Shown: positions 42,286 through 49,105 of the stretch, one piece after another
How the letters are laid out: every line of letters starts with the position of its first letter
How positions within the stretch are numbered: position 1 is the stretch's first letter
NCBI GenBank assembly: GCA_963771715.1
Contig: CAVYUQ010000006.1
Location: 184,330-248,329 of the forward strand
From: JACVRW01 sp963771715
Lineage (GTDB): Bacteria; Actinomycetota; Thermoleophilia; Solirubrobacterales; Thermoleophilaceae
DNA length: 64,000 bases
Reading direction: 5' to 3'
Made by a program: the position numbers and the translations under genes
Notes under the pieces: model-generated
The model's database searches: none
Told to the model about the DNA's origin: nothing
What the model saw: only the letters and a program-made list of their open reading frames with translations

Positions 42286-43407
42286 CTACTTCGGCGGCCG
42301 GCCGCGCCTGGCGCGCTTCGGGCGCTCGAAGTGCACCATCGCGACCTCGGTGAGGATCCGCTCGGGCTTCTTGCTCTTCCCGTTGGTCTGCCGCCCGTGC
42401 GCTCGAGCCTGGATGTCATTGAGCTTGTCGAGAACACCCGCGAGAAGGTCGGCCACCTCGTCGATGCCCTCGCGGTCGAGCTCCAGCGGGCTCCAGCTCA
42501 CGTGTGCCTTGGGGTGGTCGAGGCCGGTACCCGCCGCGGCGGCGCGGATGTCGTTCACGATCCGCTTGGTCTCTACCGCCAGCACCGCTCGCCGGGTCTC
42601 GGTCGGCAGCTTCGCCCACTCCCGATCCGCGAAGTACGGGCGCATGGTCGCGCGGTAGTAGTGCTCGGTCGAGCCGCGGCGAGGCTCCGTGCGCACCATC
42701 TCGACGCCACCGGCCTTCGCCAGGATGCCCATGTGGTAGGCCACGAGGTTCACGGGCTCGCCAAAGCGGCGCGCGAGCTGCGCGGGGCTTCCCTCGCCCT
42801 CGTTCAGCGCCTCGAGCATCTGCCACCGCAGCGGGTGGCCGATCGCCTTGATGACCCTCGCGTCGGGCGGCCCCAGCGAGCTGCGGCGGCGTTTCGTTCG
42901 GCTATTGGTCCCAGGCGGTGTCATGGCGTCGGAAGTGGAGTGTTGAAGTTTCGGGCGGAGCCGGTGAAGGCGCACCTTAACGTTTGCGACGGACAGGCCG
43001 AGCGCCCCGGCGACCGATGGATGCGTCAGGTCCGCCTCGTAGCGGAGCCGGACCATGAGACGGTCGACCGGCGAGAGGTCCCCCAGCGCGCGCTGGACGT
43101 CGATCCGCGTCAACACGGCGTCCTCGCCGGAGTGCGCGGGCGGCTCGGGCAGGCGGTCGGTGGGGAGCTCGTGGGTCATGGCGCGTCGTGAGTAGAGCCG
43201 GTAGGACTCGTTGCGCGTGATCTCCCGGACCCACGGCAACGGCCGCTCCGGGTCGCGGCAGGAACCACGCTTGCGCCAGGCCCGGAGGAGCGCCTCCTGC
43301 GCGATGTCCTCGGCCTCGGCGTGTGAGCGACCGAGCCGCCGAGCCTCGCGGTAGCAGTGGCGGCGCATGGCCTCCCAATCCCACTCCGCGGTGCGGTTCT
43401 GAACCAC
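42286..43407 (-). CDS. ECF sigma factor fused to an ArsR-type regulator, cassette 2
   Basis: This single open frame of 373 residues joins two regulators. Residues 1-158 have sigma-70 region 2 (E-A-E-D-I-A-Q-E-A-L-L-R-A-W, 31-44) and region 4 (P-V-D-R-L-M-V-R-L-R-Y, V-A-G-A-L-G-L-S-V-A-N-V-K-V-R-L-H-R-L, 113-150). Residues 182-373 are homologous to the free ArsR-type protein of cassette 1 (K-A-I-G-H-P-L-R-W-Q-M-L, S-T-E-H-Y-Y-R-A, D-R-E-W-A-K-L-P). The linker 160-180 contains an internal Met (162) without SD. Lack of any stop or frame clue argues for a true fusion. It starts 97 bp from the methyltransferase and could direct its own polymerase to that promoter in response to a ligand. Confidence 0.85.
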   Translation of the reverse strand: MVQNRTAEWDWEAMRRHCYREARRLGRSHAEAEDIAQEALLRAWRKRGSCRDPERPLPWVREITRNESYRLYSRRAMTHELPTDRLPEPPAHSGEDAVLTRIDVQRALGDLSPVDRLMVRLRYEADLTHPSVAGALGLSVANVKVRLHRLRPKLQHSTSDAMTPPGTNSRTKRRRSSLGPPDARVIKAIGHPLRWQMLEALNEGEGSPAQLARRFGEPVNLVAYHMGILAKAGGVEMVRTEPRRGSTEHYYRATMRPYFADREWAKLPTETRRAVLAVETKRIVNDIRAAAAGTGLDHPKAHVSWSPLELDREGIDEVADLLAGVLDKLNDIQARAHGRQTNGKSKKPERILTEVAMVHFERPKRARRGRPPK

Positions 43408-43490
43408 TTCGTGCTGGCGCAGTACACGGCCTGTAACCCTACTGAACGGTCAGCGGGTCTGGTAGGGCATGGCCTCAATTTCTATGAATG

Positions 43491-43515
43491 GATCGGTCGT
43501 TTCTATGGACCGATC
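43491..43515. promoter_or_regulatory. TetR-type operator-like inverted repeat at the cassette 2 methyltransferase start
   Basis: GATCGGTC (43491-43498) and GACCGATC (43508-43515) form a perfect 8-bp inverted repeat around the ATG at 43505. The ten bases GATCGGTCGT are identical to 46161-46170 in the operator of the nearby TetR gene, and GACCGATCG recurs at 46194-46202. This links TetR (45493) to the peptide cassette. Confidence 0.6.
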
Positions 43516-44296
43516 GGCAGCGGCGGCCTACGACGCGTTGGCCCCGTTCTATGACCGCTTCACCGCCCACCACGACTACGAGCTCTGGACGGGTGGGCTG
43601 CTCGGGCTCGCCCGGGCGCACGGCCTGACCGGCAAACGCGCATTGGATGCCGGCTGCGGCACCGGCAAGAGCTTCCTACCCCTGCTCGAGCGAGGCTTCG
43701 ACGTGACCGCGTGCGACCAGTGTCCCGCGATGCTGGAGGTCGCGGCGGCGAAGGTCGATGGGCGGGTCGCCCTCCACTGCCACGACCTCCGCGATCTCGA
43801 CCCGATTGGCGAGTTCGACCTGATCACCTGCCTGGACGACGTCGCGAACTATCTGACCGACCCCGACGAGCTCACGGCCGCGCTGGCGGGGCTCGCCCAG
43901 AACCTTCGCCCCGGCGGCCTGCTCGTCTTCGACGCAAACACGCTCGCGACCTATCGAGACTTCTTCAGCTCGACAGTCGTCGTGGAGGAGGACGGGCTGA
44001 TGATGGTCTGGCGCGGGCTCGCCGACGACCAGTTCGGCGCCGGCGGCCTCGCGCGCGCCACGCTGGACATCTTCAGCGAGAGCCGCGACTGCTGGTCGCG
44101 CACCACGAGCAACCACGACCAGCGCCATCACCCGCGGGAGACGATCGAGCGCAGCATCGAGAGCGCCGGGCTGCGCTTCGTGGCCGCATACGGGCAGGAC
44201 CCGGCCGTGAACTTCGAGATCCAGATCGACGAGCTGCGCCACACGAAGGCGATCTATCTGGTCACGCGTGAGCCCACGGGAGGTCGAAGGGGGTGA
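43505..44296 (+). CDS. Class I SAM-dependent methyltransferase, peptide cassette 2
   Basis: From ATG 43505 this is a 263-residue enzyme; ATGs at 43469 and 43484 are in frame, but 43505 gives an N-terminus like that of the cassette 1 enzyme. Motif I is A-L-D-A-G-C-G-T-G-K-S-F, followed by V-T-A-C-D-Q-C-P-A-M-L, D-L-I-T-C-L-D-D-V-A-N-Y-L-T-D and N-L-R-P-G-G-L-L-V-F-D. The T-C-[FL]-D-D and N-Y-L-T-D segments are the same in both cassettes. It is followed by four bases and the peptide 2 start; the SD of that gene lies in its last codons. The substrate is inferred to be the peptide. Confidence 0.9.
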   Translation: MDRSAAAAYDALAPFYDRFTAHHDYELWTGGLLGLARAHGLTGKRALDAGCGTGKSFLPLLERGFDVTACDQCPAMLEVAAAKVDGRVALHCHDLRDLDPIGEFDLITCLDDVANYLTDPDELTAALAGLAQNLRPGGLLVFDANTLATYRDFFSSTVVVEEDGLMMVWRGLADDQFGAGGLARATLDIFSESRDCWSRTTSNHDQRHHPRETIERSIESAGLRFVAAYGQDPAVNFEIQIDELRHTKAIYLVTREPTGGRRG

Positions 44297-44300
44297 ACAC

Positions 44301-44366
44301 ATGCTGAAGCTCGAGAAGCTCGACAAGCCGGTCGTCCCGGCCGTGTCGGTCGTCAAGGGGGGCTGA
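44301..44366 (+). CDS. 21-residue precursor-like peptide 2 with C-terminal Gly-Gly
   Basis: ATG 44301 to TGA 44366. Residues 6-21 read KLDKPVVPAVSVVKGG; the first five are M-L-K-L-E. SD AAGGGGGTGA ends four bases before the ATG, nearly the same ten bases as in cassette 1. Compared with peptide 1 the conserved positions are D, K, P, V, P, S, V, K and the last Gly. The N-terminus is charged and the C-terminal half is hydrophobic, a leader/core-like layout. The C-terminal Gly-Gly is the hallmark of substrates of E1-like enzymes. It has no Cys, so no thioether or disulfide can form. Confidence 0.88.
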   Translation: MLKLEKLDKPVVPAVSVVKGG

Positions 44367-44378
44367 TGCCCCTTGGGG

Positions 44379-44407
44379 TGGGCTTGCCGCCACGGGCGGC
44401 AAGCCCA
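44379..44407 (+). terminator. Stem-loop between peptide 2 and its E1 gene
   Basis: TGGGCTTGCCGCC (44379-44391) pairs perfectly with GGCGGCAAGCCCA (44395-44407) around a three-base loop, 13 bp in all. It starts 12 bases after the peptide stop and ends 24 bases before the E1 start. There is no T-run. The sequence differs wholly from the stem in cassette 1, but position and size agree. Confidence 0.8.
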
Positions 44408-44431
44408 GCCCTTATCCGTCGTGGAGGTGGA

Positions 44432-45496
44432 ATGAGGACCGTGAGACTGAAGCCGAGCGTGGAGCCGTTCCCGGCGTCCACCGGCGACATCTACCTGCTG
44501 CGCAGCGACGGCGACGGCGACGTCGTGCTGCGCGAGGCCAGCCCGTTCGCCCGCGAGCTCGTGGACGCCCTGGCCGAGGGCGTGCGCCCCGCCGAGCGGC
44601 CGGAGCTTCGCGCCGCGCTCGCGCAGCTCGAGGAGGCGGGCGTGGTGGCGCAGGGATGCTTCGATCCCGCCGCAGCCGGCCTGTCCCCCGCCGAGGCGCT
44701 TCGCTACGACCGGCAGCTGCACTACTTCGGCGACCAGGCGTCACCGGATTCCAGCGCCACGGACATGCAGCTCGCGCTTCGGAACGCGAACGTGGTGGTG
44801 CTGGGCGCGGGCGGACTCGGGTCGTGGACCATGGCGGGACTCGCCTGCGCGGGCGTGGGCCGCATCGTCGCGGTGGACGACGACACGATCGAGCTCAGCA
44901 ACCTCAACCGGCAGGTCCTCTACCGCATGTCCGACCTCGGCCGGCCCAAGGTCGAGGTGGCCGCGGAGTCGCTCCGCGGGCTCAATCCCGACATCGACTT
45001 CGTCCCGCTCGAGCGGCGGGTCCGGAGCGTGGCCGACGTGCGCTCCGTGGCCGCGGGCGCCGACTTCGTGGTCTGCACGGCGGACTGGCCCGTCCACGAC
45101 ATCGGGCGCTGGGTCAACCGAGCGTGCCTGGAGCTCGGCGTACCGCACACCTCGGCGGGCCAGTTCCCCCCGCGGGTTCGCATCGGGCCCACCTTCGTGC
45201 CGGGGCGAACGGCATGCCTCGAGTGCCAGGAGCGGGCTATCCGCAGGACCTTCCCGCTCTACGACGAGCTCGTCGAGCACCGGAAGCGCGCCGCGCCGGT
45301 GGCCGCGACGCTGGGTGCGCCCTCCGGCCTGATCGGCTCGTTGCTCGCCATGGAGGTGATCCACTGGATCACCGGGATCAGCGAGCCGGCCACCCTGGGC
45401 CGCGGCCTCGTGTTCGACCTGCGCGACTTCTCGAGCCACTGGGAGTCGATCGAGCCGGACCCGGACTGCGAGCTGGCCTGCGGCGGGGCGCGCTAG
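44432..45496 (+). CDS. E1/ThiF-like adenylating enzyme with N-terminal peptide-clamp region, cassette 2
   Basis: Starting at ATG 44432 with GGAGG four bases before it, the protein has 354 residues; ATG 44366 would read through the hairpin. Residues 1-90 look like a winged-helix peptide clamp (RRE/PqqD-like or MccB N-domain), with G-D-I-Y-L-L-R. From R91 the ThiF fold follows: G-A-G-G-L-G-S-W (125-132), D149 and D151, N-L-N-R-Q with R160, K173, and D218 in T-A-D-W-P, the usual ATP/Mg residues. Zinc ligands are C262/C265 and C346/C350. No catalytic Cys for thioester transfer is obvious. Size and order match MccB. It should adenylate the C-terminal Gly of peptide 2. Its end overlaps the TetR gene by 4 bp. 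Confidence 0.9.
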   Translation: MRTVRLKPSVEPFPASTGDIYLLRSDGDGDVVLREASPFARELVDALAEGVRPAERPELRAALAQLEEAGVVAQGCFDPAAAGLSPAEALRYDRQLHYFGDQASPDSSATDMQLALRNANVVVLGAGGLGSWTMAGLACAGVGRIVAVDDDTIELSNLNRQVLYRMSDLGRPKVEVAAESLRGLNPDIDFVPLERRVRSVADVRSVAAGADFVVCTADWPVHDIGRWVNRACLELGVPHTSAGQFPPRVRIGPTFVPGRTACLECQERAIRRTFPLYDELVEHRKRAAPVAATLGAPSGLIGSLLAMEVIHWITGISEPATLGRGLVFDLRDFSSHWESIEPDPDCELACGGAR

Positions 45497-46152
45497 GCCG
45501 CGGCCGACACCGAGTCGAGCCGCTCGCGAATCGCCCTGCGGGCCCGTTCGAGCGCCCGCTCGTCGGAGAAGAGGACGAAGGCCCCGTTGGCTCCGACCAG
45601 GAATGCGTCGATCTCGAATGCGAGCTGCTCGGGATCGACGCCGGCGTCGATCTCACCGAGGCGCTGAGCGTCGCGGATGAGGTCGGCGAAGGTCTCGACG
45701 AAGCCCGCGAGAAACTCGCTCACGGTCTCCCTGACGACCCCGTTCCGGCCGGCGAGCTCCGCGCCGGCGGCCGCGAAGAAGCACCCGCCCGGAAAGACGC
45801 CGCGTTCAAGGTGCGAGAGGAACGCCTCGGTGAGCCCGACGATCTGGGCCCGGCCCTCGGGGTTGTCGAGTCCGGGTCTCGTGACCTCGCGGTCGAAGAT
45901 CTCCGCGGCCGTCTCGATCGCCGCGAGCTGGAGGTCCTGCTTCGAGCCGAAGTGGGCGTACAGGCCGCTCTTGCTCATGCCGATGTGGTCGGCCAGCCGG
46001 CCGATCGAGAGGCCCTCGAGCCCTTCGATGGTGGCCAGCTGGGTGGCGCCTTCGAGGATCGCGCGGCGACTGCGCTCGCCATCGGCGCGCCGCCGCCGTG
46101 GGCGCGTCTCGGTTCCTGCGGCTGTGGCCGCCGTCGAAGTCACCCTTGACAA
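45493..46152 (-). CDS. TetR-family regulator next to cassette 2
   Basis: This protein of about 219 residues begins at TTG 46152 or GTG 46143. The TetR helix-turn-helix is at 30-75 (R-R-A-I-L-E-G-A-T-Q-L, L-S-I-G-R-L-A-D-H-I-G-M-S-K-S-G-L-Y-A-H-F-G-S-K) and the ligand domain has a TetR_C-like F-L-S-H-L-E and G-C-F-F-A-A-A. It is divergent from the flavin oxidase gene at 46223, with a 15-bp inverted repeat between, and ends convergently with the E1 gene. Parts of that operator recur at the methyltransferase start (43491), so it may control both the oxidase and the peptide genes. Confidence 0.9.
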   Translation of the reverse strand: MSRVTSTAATAAGTETRPRRRRADGERSRRAILEGATQLATIEGLEGLSIGRLADHIGMSKSGLYAHFGSKQDLQLAAIETAAEIFDREVTRPGLDNPEGRAQIVGLTEAFLSHLERGVFPGGCFFAAAGAELAGRNGVVRETVSEFLAGFVETFADLIRDAQRLGEIDAGVDPEQLAFEIDAFLVGANGAFVLFSDERALERARRAIRERLDSVSAAA

Positions 46153-46158
46153 GTTAGC

Positions 46159-46203
46159 ACGATCGGTCGTATTCTACTCCGCCCACTTAATACGACCGAT
46201 CGT
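46159..46203. promoter_or_regulatory. TetR operator pair, perfect 15-bp inverted repeat
   Basis: ACGATCGGTCGTATT (46159-46173) and AATACGACCGATCGT (46189-46203) are exact reverse complements, 30 bp centre to centre. Each 12-base core is itself nearly palindromic, so two TetR dimers could bind. The site covers the start region of the TetR gene and the promoter of the flavin oxidase. Confidence 0.88.
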
Positions 46204-46222
46204 TCTATTTAGGAGGACTCGC

Positions 46223-47653
46223 ATGGAAGCTGCAACTCAGGCCACGCACCAAGCCCCGCCCGGCCTCGCCGACTCGTCGATCGAGCAGTTCTGGTCTACG
46301 CGTCTCGCCGGCGAGCTGATCAGGCCGGGCGACAGCGGCTACGACGAGGCCCGCAGCGTCTGGAACGGCATGATCGACCGCAACCCAGCCCTGATAGCGC
46401 GCTGCGCCGGGGTCTCGGACGTGCGCGAGTGCGTGGCGTTCGCTCGCGAGCACGGCCTCCCCATCGCCGTGCGCGGCGGCGGGCACAACGTGGCCGGCAC
46501 CGCCACCGCCGACGGCGCCCTCGTCATAGACCTCTCCGAGCTGCGCGAGGTGCAGGTCGACCCCGAGAGCCGCACGGTGCGGGCCCAGGCCGGCGCCACC
46601 TGGGGCGACGTGGACCGCGCCACGCAGCGATACGGGCTGGCCGTCCCCGGCGGCGTGGTGTCGAGCACCGGCATCTCGGGGCTGACCCTGTCCGGCGGGC
46701 TCTCCTATCAGCGGCGGCGGGACGGCATGACGATCGACAACCTGGTGGCCGCGGAGCTCGTGACGGCGGACGGACGCGTGGTGCGGGCGAGCGCGACCGA
46801 GAACAGCGAGCTGCTCTGGGCGCTGCGGGGCGGTGGCGGCAACTTCGGAGTGGTCACGTCCCTCGAGTACACGGCACACCCGCTCGGGCCCGAGGTCTAC
46901 GCCTCGCAGGTGATCTACCCAATCGAGCAGGCCCGCCAGGTGCTGAGGGCGTTTCGCGACGCGCTGACCGACGCGCCCGACGAGGTCACCGCGCACGCGG
47001 TGCTCTGGTCGGTCCCCGCCACTCCCGACGTGCCGGTCGAGCTGCACGGGGCGCCGTGCGTCGTCGTCGGCGGGCTCTACGCCGGTGCGGCGGAGGAGGG
47101 CGAGCGCGCCTTCGAGGCGCTGCGTCACCTCGGCGACCCGATCGTGGACCAGAGCGGACTCGTGTCCTACATCGATCTGCAGTCGAGCCTCGACCCGGCC
47201 TTCCCCGCGGGCCTCCGCTACTACTGGAAGGCGCTCTACACCGACGGGCTCGAGGACGACCTGATCGACCTGCTGGTGACCAGGGCGGCCGAGCGGCCCT
47301 CGCCGATGAGCATGGTCGTGGTCCGCCAGCTCGGAGGAGCGATCGCGCGCGTCCCGGCCGAGGCCACCGGGTTCGGGGACCGGAGCGCATCCTTCAACGT
47401 GAGCGTCGACGCGACCTGGGAGGACCCCGCCGGCGACGACGCCAACGTGGACTGGACGCGCTCGCTCTGGGACGAGCTGCACGGGTTCTCCACCGGGCAG
47501 GCGTACCTGAACTTCCCCGGCATGATCGAGGAGGGCGAGGCGCTGATGCGGGCGAGCTTCGGCTCGAACTACGAGCGGCTCGTGGAGGTCAAGACCGAGT
47601 ACGACCCCACGAACGTCTTCCGGCTGAACCAGAACATCGAGCCGAGGGGGTGA
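46223..47653 (+). CDS. FAD-linked oxidase, berberine-bridge type, near cassette 2
   Basis: From ATG 46223 with AGGAGGA, this is a 476-residue cytoplasmic BBE-family protein. V-R-G-G-G-H-N-V-A-G with H88 is the histidyl-FAD site. The usual second link is absent: the region reads G-V-V-S-S-T-G-I-S-G, without Cys, so the flavin is probably attached only once. The substrate loop and C-terminal N-L-F-R-like V-F-R-L-N-Q-N-I motif are present. Its closest functional relatives oxidise secondary metabolites. It is controlled by the divergent TetR and could act on the cassette 2 product, since another BBE enzyme sits beside cassette 1. Confidence 0.9.
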   Translation: MEAATQATHQAPPGLADSSIEQFWSTRLAGELIRPGDSGYDEARSVWNGMIDRNPALIARCAGVSDVRECVAFAREHGLPIAVRGGGHNVAGTATADGALVIDLSELREVQVDPESRTVRAQAGATWGDVDRATQRYGLAVPGGVVSSTGISGLTLSGGLSYQRRRDGMTIDNLVAAELVTADGRVVRASATENSELLWALRGGGGNFGVVTSLEYTAHPLGPEVYASQVIYPIEQARQVLRAFRDALTDAPDEVTAHAVLWSVPATPDVPVELHGAPCVVVGGLYAGAAEEGERAFEALRHLGDPIVDQSGLVSYIDLQSSLDPAFPAGLRYYWKALYTDGLEDDLIDLLVTRAAERPSPMSMVVVRQLGGAIARVPAEATGFGDRSASFNVSVDATWEDPAGDDANVDWTRSLWDELHGFSTGQAYLNFPGMIEEGEALMRASFGSNYERLVEVKTEYDPTNVFRLNQNIEPRG

Positions 47654-47700
47654 GCGGGAGCGGGTGGCGCGGGCCGGTCCCCTGAGGTGAGAATGGTCAC

Positions 47701-48093
47701 GTGCCCGGCGAAGGCGAGGCGGCTGCGCGACGGTTTGCGGACGCGGTGACGCGCGGCGACCGCGCGGCCGCCCTCGCCCTCTGCCACCCGGAGATCGAGT
47801 TCAACTCGGTGCTGGGGATCAGCGGGCGGGCGTATGTCGGGCACGACGGCATCCGCGAGTACTTCGACGACGTCGAGGCTGCATGGAGGGACTGGACCGT
47901 CGAGATCGAGCGCGTGACCGAGGCCGCGGACGGGCGCGTGGTGATCGTGATGACGATGCACGCGCGCGGCAAGGGCAGCGGAGCCAGCCTCTCCGAGCGG
48001 ACCGCCCACATCTGGACGCTCAGGGACGGAAAGCTCCTCCACAACGAGCCGTACCGCGAGCCCGAGCGGGCCCTGGAGGACCTGGGGCTGTGA
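47701..48093 (+). CDS. SnoaL-like (NTF2-fold) small protein
   Basis: This 130-residue protein starts at GTG 47701 and has the SnoaL/NTF2 pattern: A-A-R-R-F-A-D-A-V-T-R-G-D, L-C-H-P-E-I-E-F, G-H-D-G-I-R-E-Y-F and a C-terminal H-I-W-T-L-R-D-G-K-L-L. Such proteins are cyclases, isomerases or ketosteroid-isomerase-like enzymes, often of unknown substrate. It is 48 bp after the flavin oxidase and may share its transcript. Confidence 0.82.
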   Translation: MPGEGEAAARRFADAVTRGDRAAALALCHPEIEFNSVLGISGRAYVGHDGIREYFDDVEAAWRDWTVEIERVTEAADGRVVIVMTMHARGKGSGASLSERTAHIWTLRDGKLLHNEPYREPERALEDLGL

Positions 48094-48106
48094 GGCCGCC
48101 GGCGCG

Positions 48107-49027
48107 CTAGCTGGGCACCGGCGCGCGCGCCGGGCGGGCCTGGCGCTCGCGCTCGTGCTGGCGCTCCGGTGCGATCCTCACGACGTTCCGGGCAAGGCCC
48201 AGCTTCTCGAGCAGCGTGATCACCAGCGCCGAGGGGTCGAGCAGGGTCTCCCAGCGGCGCAGCCCGTGGGCGGCCGAGCGCGGGAAGGCGTGGTGGTTGT
48301 GGTGCCACGACTCGCCGAAGGAGGGCAGCGCGAGCCACGCGACGTTGGTCGAGTGGTCGTCGGTCTGGAAGCGGCGCGTGCCGAGGAAGTGGCACACCGA
48401 ATTGACGCTCCAGGTGATGTGGTGCACCAGGAAGATCCGCACGAGGCCACCCCACAGGAGGCCTGTGCCGGCGCCGGCGAGCGTGCCCGTCAGGGCCCAG
48501 CCGGCGAGGGCCGGGATGGCGAGGCTGAGCAGCACGAGCAGCGGGAAGCGGCGGTTGATCAGCCGCATTCCCCGGTCCTCGTAGAGATCCTTCGCGTACT
48601 GGCGGGCGCTGGCGCGGCCCTGAGTCGAGAACAGCCAGCCCGTGTGCGCGTGCCAGAGGCCGCGCAGCACCCCGGACGCGCCGTCGCCGTGCCCCACGTG
48701 CGGGCTGTGCGGATCGCCCTCCTCGTCGGCGTGCGCGTGGTGCTTGCGGTGGTCCGCCACCCAGCTCATCACGGGCCCCTGGACGGCCATCGACCCGAGG
48801 ACCGCGAAGCCGTACTCGAGCGGCTTCGGCGCCTGAAACGAGCGATGGGTCAGCATCCGGTGGAATCCCACCGTGACGCCAAGGCCGGTGAGCACGTACA
48901 TCACGGCCAGGATCGCCAGGTCGGTGGCCGAGACCGCGCTGTTCCAGAGCAGCACGATCGCGGCAAGGAAGGCGGCGAAGGGGAGCACCACGGCACCGAG
49001 GTTGACGCGCTTTTCAAGATTGGACAT
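48107..49027 (-). CDS. Acyl-CoA/acyl-lipid delta-9-type fatty acid desaturase
   Basis: This 306-residue membrane di-iron desaturase has His boxes H-R-M-L-T-H (56-61), H-R-K-H-H (93-97) and H-H-N-H-H (about 245), with four hydrophobic segments between. The layout is that of stearoyl-CoA-type desaturases (OLE1/DesC). It makes monounsaturated acyl chains with O2 and an electron donor. ATG 49027 is divergent from the PucR regulator, with an inverted repeat at 49058-49100 between, so the regulator probably controls it. The C-terminus is rich in Arg and Glu. Confidence 0.92.
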   Translation of the reverse strand: MSNLEKRVNLGAVVLPFAAFLAAIVLLWNSAVSATDLAILAVMYVLTGLGVTVGFHRMLTHRSFQAPKPLEYGFAVLGSMAVQGPVMSWVADHRKHHAHADEEGDPHSPHVGHGDGASGVLRGLWHAHTGWLFSTQGRASARQYAKDLYEDRGMRLINRRFPLLVLLSLAIPALAGWALTGTLAGAGTGLLWGGLVRIFLVHHITWSVNSVCHFLGTRRFQTDDHSTNVAWLALPSFGESWHHNHHAFPRSAAHGLRRWETLLDPSALVITLLEKLGLARNVVRIAPERQHERERQARPARAPVPS

Positions 49028-49057
49028 GGCCCCAAGTATTCCCGTCTCCAGCAGATA

Positions 49058-49100
49058 TGAGTACGCTGTTCGCGGCGGACTTGAGCCAATGTTTTACTCA
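49058..49100. promoter_or_regulatory. TGAGTA / TACTCA inverted repeat between desaturase and PucR genes
   Basis: TGAGTA at 49058-49063 and TACTCA at 49095-49100 are inverted copies in the 78-bp region between divergent starts. They may form an operator for the PucR-type protein. The match is short and could be chance. Confidence 0.35.
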
Positions 49101-49105
49101 CCTGA

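Noticed and set aside
44366..44431. ATG 44366 as start of the cassette 2 E1 gene
   Set aside because: It overlaps the peptide stop and would translate the 13-bp hairpin; ATG 44432 has GGAGG and aligns with the start in cassette 1.
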